DNA of 18,368 nt from JAWUVP01 sp034112285 (lineage in GTDB: Bacteria > Pseudomonadota > Gammaproteobacteria > JABDGN01): positions 1-18,368 of the forward strand of contig JAWUVP010000037.1 in NCBI GenBank assembly GCA_034112285.1. The letters run 5' to 3'. Below, piece after piece: positions 14,911 through 18,368 of the stretch; within the stretch, counting starts at the first letter, position 1, and each line of letters opens with the position of its first letter. The translations under genes were made by a program, and so were the position numbers. Under the pieces are notes generated by a model. That model did no database searches. It was not told where the DNA came from and was given only the letters and a program-made list of their open reading frames with translations.

Positions 14911-16560
14911 CTACACCTCGACATAATCCGCTTCTTCAGCTTCAGAGAGTCCTATTTTGCGAAATCGTTGTAGCGTCCTACTGGCTCTTTCCAAATATGC
15001 ATTCAACTCCGCGCTGTCAGATCGCTCTGGCAGACTTGCGAATGCGTTCAACAATTTTCGACAGACCAGTTGTGCGGTATGAATATAGCTAACATCTTGT
15101 TTGTCTTTTGCTAATTCTTGTAATGCACCAATATGTTTAGAAATATCTGTAAAGTATATGTGGACGCTAAGTTGTGGCAGGTATTTTAGCACTTGCTTGT
15201 AATGGGCCGTCATTTGCGTATTTATATGGATTTTTTCTGCTGCACTAATAGAGCTGTATTTAAGACACATAATATTAAAATAAATACGGCCAGCATAAAG
15301 GTGTGCACGATGTTTTAATGTTGGACGTTGTATTAATTCCTTACAAATTTCAATGGCCTTTTCTAATACTTTTATATTTTTAGAACTTGAATGTTCACCA
15401 AGGCACCGTAAGGTATCTAAGACTTGGAATTCCGGCATGACTTTTGGGTCGTGATGTAAAATAGTATTGGCTATAGATGTCAAATATTGATAGCCGGTCA
15501 CACTATAGACTAATGGTACAGTCACTGGTTCTGTTGCTACGTACAGACGCATTAATTCCGGCAAAAATAGTTGTAAAACTTGATAAGGTAAACTCATGAC
15601 AAGCACAGCCTGCAACTCACTTAAAAAGAGATAGGCATTTTTCTCAGGCGGGTACCGGTCTTGCTGACCCGCTAAAATTGAAAGTATTGAAAATGCGGTT
15701 ATGAGAACACTGACGGGACAGTCTAACATGCCAGGGAGTTCTGGTGCCGAGTCAGCTCTATAAACGACCTTAGTTCGTGGATGGATATAACCATCAAGCG
15801 TGGGCGATGGCGCTCCAGAAAGCAACATTTTGCGATTTTCATCGATTGCGACTATGTGATAGTAACCTAATTTTTTATAATGCGGTGCTCTTGGTAAAAT
15901 CTCATCCTCGAACTGAGACACTAACGTTTTGTTTTGTTTGCCGTTGAGAAAACCAACCATTTTTTTAATAGCCAACTGAACTTCAGCGAGCATAATTTTT
16001 ATATGCTTTTTATCCCCGCGGATATAACAAGCGCCTCGACGCTCAACGCGTAGTAGCTCTCCACTATCTGAAATTTGTAAATCATCAGCAAGTATATCAG
16101 TGACAGAGGTAACACCGTTTAAATGCAAACTGTGCCACCAAGCATGAGTGAACTCATGCCGCAATATGCTTAAGATCTCCTGACCAGATGATGCAAGCAT
16201 AGCACTTCTTAAATACAGAGTACGTACATTAGGAGTATAGTAAGCTTGAGAATTCGAAATCTCGTTTTGATCACTTGCGCTGAATGAGTCTTTTATTTCA
16301 ATTTTAAAATAAGGCAGGTTATTAAATACCTGATTAATGATGTTGGCGATATAAGGATCACGGGTGATTTTAACCAACGCTGCCCTTAAGGATGTTTTAT
16401 ATTGCACCCTACCCTGTAAAAAGATATCCAAGTTAATATGAGCCACATCGTATGAATAATAATGACTCTCATCATGCGGCAATACAGGATGTGCGGCGCA
16501 TTGAGCAGCTAATAATCCGGCCGGAAATTGTGAGTACAAGGTATTCATTGAGTTTGTCAT
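14911..16560 (-). CDS. Putative HExxH zinc metalloprotease, candidate secreted effector
   Basis: A 549-residue protein that I do not recognise as a named family. The key feature is ILRHEFTHAWWH, with H135, E136 and H139 matching the HExxH zinc-metalloprotease motif; a third zinc ligand is not obvious and may be one of the Glu residues at about 168-175. No N-terminal signal peptide is seen. One hydrophobic helical stretch (about 285-300, PVSVLITAFSILSILAG) is followed by an alpha-helical, TPR-like C-terminal half. The protein ends in SEAEEADYVEV, an acidic cluster next to a hydrophobic C-terminus, similar to the E-block signals of Legionella Dot/Icm substrates. A PmrA-like box and -10 lie at 16592-16624. 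The ATG at 16560 has no strong ribosome-binding site. Type IV secretion is inference from the tail and the box. Confidence 0.75.
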   Translation of the reverse strand: MTNSMNTLYSQFPAGLLAAQCAAHPVLPHDESHYYSYDVAHINLDIFLQGRVQYKTSLRAALVKITRDPYIANIINQVFNNLPYFKIEIKDSFSASDQNEISNSQAYYTPNVRTLYLRSAMLASSGQEILSILRHEFTHAWWHSLHLNGVTSVTDILADDLQISDSGELLRVERRGACYIRGDKKHIKIMLAEVQLAIKKMVGFLNGKQNKTLVSQFEDEILPRAPHYKKLGYYHIVAIDENRKMLLSGAPSPTLDGYIHPRTKVVYRADSAPELPGMLDCPVSVLITAFSILSILAGQQDRYPPEKNAYLFLSELQAVLVMSLPYQVLQLFLPELMRLYVATEPVTVPLVYSVTGYQYLTSIANTILHHDPKVMPEFQVLDTLRCLGEHSSSKNIKVLEKAIEICKELIQRPTLKHRAHLYAGRIYFNIMCLKYSSISAAEKIHINTQMTAHYKQVLKYLPQLSVHIYFTDISKHIGALQELAKDKQDVSYIHTAQLVCRKLLNAFASLPERSDSAELNAYLERASRTLQRFRKIGLSEAEEADYVEV

Positions 16561-16591
16561 GGTGAAAATTATTGTTATTAAGTTGTCAATG

Positions 16592-16624
16592 AGTATAAAC
16601 GATTAAGCTTAAGAAATAATTAAG
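16592..16624 (-). promoter_or_regulatory. PmrA-box-like site and -10 box upstream of the HExxH gene
   Basis: On the minus strand, 16624-16608 reads CTTAATTATTTCTTAAG, a perfect fit to the PmrA box pattern YTTAAK-N5-YTTAAK. Ten bases further downstream is a -10 box TATACT (16597-16592), and the gene's ATG is about 31 bp beyond that. The box thus replaces a -35 element, as expected for a response-regulator-activated promoter. PmrA is known to control Dot/Icm genes and effectors in Legionella and Coxiella. The surrounding DNA is AT-rich, so chance is possible. Confidence 0.55.
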
Positions 16625-16746
16625 GCTTAATGGTAATTCACACACAGGAATTTCACACATACACTTTGCATCTAAAAATATCAGTGATGACTTTTTATTC
16701 GTAGATCCACACCTGAAGTGCAACAAACTACTCCAAATAAAAATTA

Positions 16747-16821
16747 GGGGAGTCAGGTCTTTGAATAAAAGGTCAACCTGTGTCTTACCTATTAAAACCC
16801 TCTAGTCAAAGACCTGCCCCC
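16747..16821. repeat. REPIN-like element related to the RAYT ends
   Basis: The left arm GGGGAGTCAGGTCTTTGA (16747-16764) continues into GAATAAAAGGTCAAC, matching the reverse complement of the right RAYT end almost without change. The right arm TCAAAGACCTGCCCCC (16806-16821) is the inverted counterpart, lacking one A relative to the RAYT repeat. Two REPs facing each other around about 40 bp is the REPIN layout, a non-autonomous unit moved by RAYT. It sits 23 bp past the stop of the small secreted-protein gene and could also act as a transcript-stabilising or terminating hairpin. Confidence 0.75.
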
Positions 16822-16843
16822 ATCACGTAAAAATAAGGCAATA

Positions 16844-17242
16844 TTATTTAGTATGCCCTGTTGTCATAACAGAGTGAACATTAATGCCTGTAAAGCCTGT
16901 ATAGTAATAATAACATACTATTACGTCACCCATTTTTCGACCATAACCACCTCTGTCTTCGAACTGTATGTCAATAGAATTAGGATAGTCTTTAGGTTGC
17001 ATAACATATTTGTTTTTATTATTAGAATTCCAAGTTATAAAAGGTACTCCTGATAGATTTTGTCCTGAAAAGTATCCTTGGCCATCAGTGACGGGAGATA
17101 CTTTTGTGAATGTAATGGTCTTCAAGACAGCACAATTATCTTGAGCTTCTTCAAGAGTGAATGCTGCATCTGAAGCCATAGCTGATGTTGTTAAAGCACA
17201 CGTTGCTAGTAGCGATAGGATTAATTTATTTGCGTTTTTCAT
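16844..17242 (-). CDS. Small secreted protein with signal peptide, function unknown
   Basis: A 132-residue protein with a clear Sec signal peptide: basic MKNANK, hydrophobic LILSLLATCALTTS, and a cleavage site after A23 (AMA|SDA). The mature part of about 109 residues has two cysteines, C37 and C110, likely to form a periplasmic or extracellular disulfide, and is rich in Gly, Asn and aromatic residues (VIVCYYYYTGF, WNSNNKNKY), suggesting a small beta-rich fold. It recalls small DUF3757-type secreted proteins of intracellular gammaproteobacteria, but I cannot confirm this. The start is supported by AAGG seven bases before the ATG at 17242. It stands alone, AT-rich, in the accessory island between dnaE and the HExxH gene. 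Confidence 0.75.
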   Translation of the reverse strand: MKNANKLILSLLATCALTTSAMASDAAFTLEEAQDNCAVLKTITFTKVSPVTDGQGYFSGQNLSGVPFITWNSNNKNKYVMQPKDYPNSIDIQFEDRGGYGRKMGDVIVCYYYYTGFTGINVHSVMTTGHTK

Positions 17243-17342
17243 ATTTTTACCTTCAGTTTATTAAGTTGTTTAGTCTGAGCGCTTATAGATTAGTATAATA
17301 ATATTAACACAGTATTAGCACATTTTTTTAAAGCGCGTACGC

Positions 17343-17382
17343 CCTGCCAGCCAGCTCTGGAAAAAGGAACACCGGAGGCAGG
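17343..17382 (-). terminator. Inverted repeat just past the dnaE stop, possible terminator
   Basis: CCTGCC (17343-17348) pairs with GGCAGG (17377-17382) eight bases beyond the dnaE stop codon. The 28-base loop contains CCAGCTCTGG, a second small palindrome. The perfect GCGTACGC palindrome follows (17335-17342). No T-run follows in the dnaE direction, so it is a poor intrinsic terminator and may instead be a dispersed repeat. Confidence 0.35.
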
Positions 17383-17389
17383 ATGATCT

Positions 17390-18368
17390 TTAAGCATACA
17401 AAACTTGCACATGCTCAGGCCCTAGCAATTTATCTAAATTTTCGAGCAGCTCTTCGCTGGCAAGCACGCGCCATTCGTTGCCCAAATTCAGCCGGGCTGT
17501 GGTGTCATCACGTTGGTAATCTACAAACACGCTGCAACGGCCGCCTTTAAACGGTAACAATTCTGTCTGCAATTGCGCCAAACGTTGCTCGGTGTCTTCA
17601 CCGGAATTTAGGCTGATTAAAATACCTTTGGAATAGAGATTGCGCGCTTGCTCTAAGCTTAAAATATCGCTGGTGTTGAAGCGGTAATTACCGGTAAAGC
17701 GATCAACTTTCACTTCACCTTCAACCACAATAATACTGTCCTTTGCTAACGAATCACGATGCTGTTGATAAAGCTCTGGAAAAACGGCAATGTCGGTGCG
17801 GCCGGTGTGGTCATCGAGTGTCACAATAGCCATGCGATCACCTTTGCGAGTGGTCACCGTGCGAAAACCGGTAATAATGCCGGCAATTTTTAATGATCGC
17901 TCTCGGCCCATGGAAAAGTTTTTAATTTTGGTGCTCACCATTTTATTGAGCTCGGCTTTATAACGGTTTAAGGGGTGACCAGATAAATATAAACCTAGGC
18001 TAATTTTTTCTGCTTCTAAACGCTGCTTTTCGGACCACGGTTCTGCTTTCACATATTCTGCGCGGGTATGCGTGCTAACCACGCCACCAAACAAATCAGC
18101 CTGGCCAATCGCTTGATTGCGGGCAGCTTGTTCGGCAGATTTTACCGCTTTGGGTAATGATGCCAGCAAAACGGCGCGCTCTTGCCCAAAACTATCTAAG
18201 GCACCGGATTTAATTAATGCTTCTAATACGCGCTTATTGGCTTTGCGCAGATCAATCCGCTGGCAAAGTTCAAACAAATCTTGAAACGGCCCGTTGGTAT
18301 TTCTATCTTCTATTATAGAGTCTAATGCCGACTCACCCACGCCTTTCACCGCGCCCAAGCCATAAACA
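17390..18368 (-). CDS. dnaE: DNA polymerase III alpha subunit, C-terminal part (runs off the window)
   Basis: The last 325 codons of the replicative polymerase catalytic subunit; the frame stays open to the right edge (VYGLGAVKGVG...), matching the E. coli DnaE C-terminus, so most of the gene lies outside. In order: the helix-hairpin-helix region (GAVKGVGESALDSIIEDR), the internal beta-clamp binding motif QADLF (18089-18103; QADMF in E. coli), a LGLYLSGHPLNRY block, the OB fold (IAGIITGFRTVTTRKGDRMA) that contacts single-stranded template, and a C-terminal domain that binds tau. The polymerase active site is not in this window. There is no sign of truncation at the C-terminus. An internal TTG at 18358 is not a start. 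Confidence 0.96.
   Translation of the reverse strand, partial: VYGLGAVKGVGESALDSIIEDRNTNGPFQDLFELCQRIDLRKANKRVLEALIKSGALDSFGQERAVLLASLPKAVKSAEQAARNQAIGQADLFGGVVSTHTRAEYVKAEPWSEKQRLEAEKISLGLYLSGHPLNRYKAELNKMVSTKIKNFSMGRERSLKIAGIITGFRTVTTRKGDRMAIVTLDDHTGRTDIAVFPELYQQHRDSLAKDSIIVVEGEVKVDRFTGNYRFNTSDILSLEQARNLYSKGILISLNSGEDTEQRLAQLQTELLPFKGGRCSVFVDYQRDDTTARLNLGNEWRVLASEELLENLDKLLGPEHVQVLYA

Overview
The window looks like chromosomal DNA of a gammaproteobacterium. The housekeeping proteins (YjjG, XseA, GltB, GltD and the C-terminal part of DnaE) read like the Escherichia coli proteins. The accessory genes (an ankyrin-repeat gene, a large HExxH protein with an acidic C-terminus behind a PmrA-like box, and a RAYT transposase with its REP repeats) suggest a host-associated relative of Legionella or Coxiella (order Legionellales). 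That placement is inference from gene content; no rRNA is present.

Layout. Positions 1-235 hold an inverted-repeat element (1-83) and a palindrome (181-211) but no gene. yjjG (236-922, minus) and an archaeal-type AAA ATPase gene (1142-2275, plus) are divergent. The ATPase has a good sigma70-type promoter with copies of a 17-bp repeat in the -35/-10 spacer and just after the -10. A 62-codon ORF, xseA and a TSUP-family permease gene follow on the plus strand, touching or overlapping end to end (2291-4388). Convergent to these is a long minus-strand block read in the order gltB, gltD, ppc (13222 down to 4469). gltB and gltD overlap by one base; ppc follows after a 142-bp gap. Together they provide glutamate synthase and the anaplerotic oxaloacetate that supplies its carbon skeletons.

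Positions 13317-17389 are an accessory island between gltB and dnaE. It starts with a 1,026-bp unit bounded by perfect 26-bp inverted repeats. The unit carries a RAYT (REP-associated tyrosine transposase) whose C-terminus resembles DnaA domain IV. Next is an ankyrin-repeat gene remnant split by a one-base frameshift in a run of seven T, then a 549-codon gene with HEFTH on the minus strand, a REPIN-like repeat matching the RAYT ends, and a small secreted protein. The 549-codon gene has a perfect YTTAAK-N5-YTTAAK match at its apparent promoter and ends in an acidic tail. It is the best candidate for an undescribed secreted effector here. The window closes inside dnaE (17390-18368, minus), which runs off the right edge.
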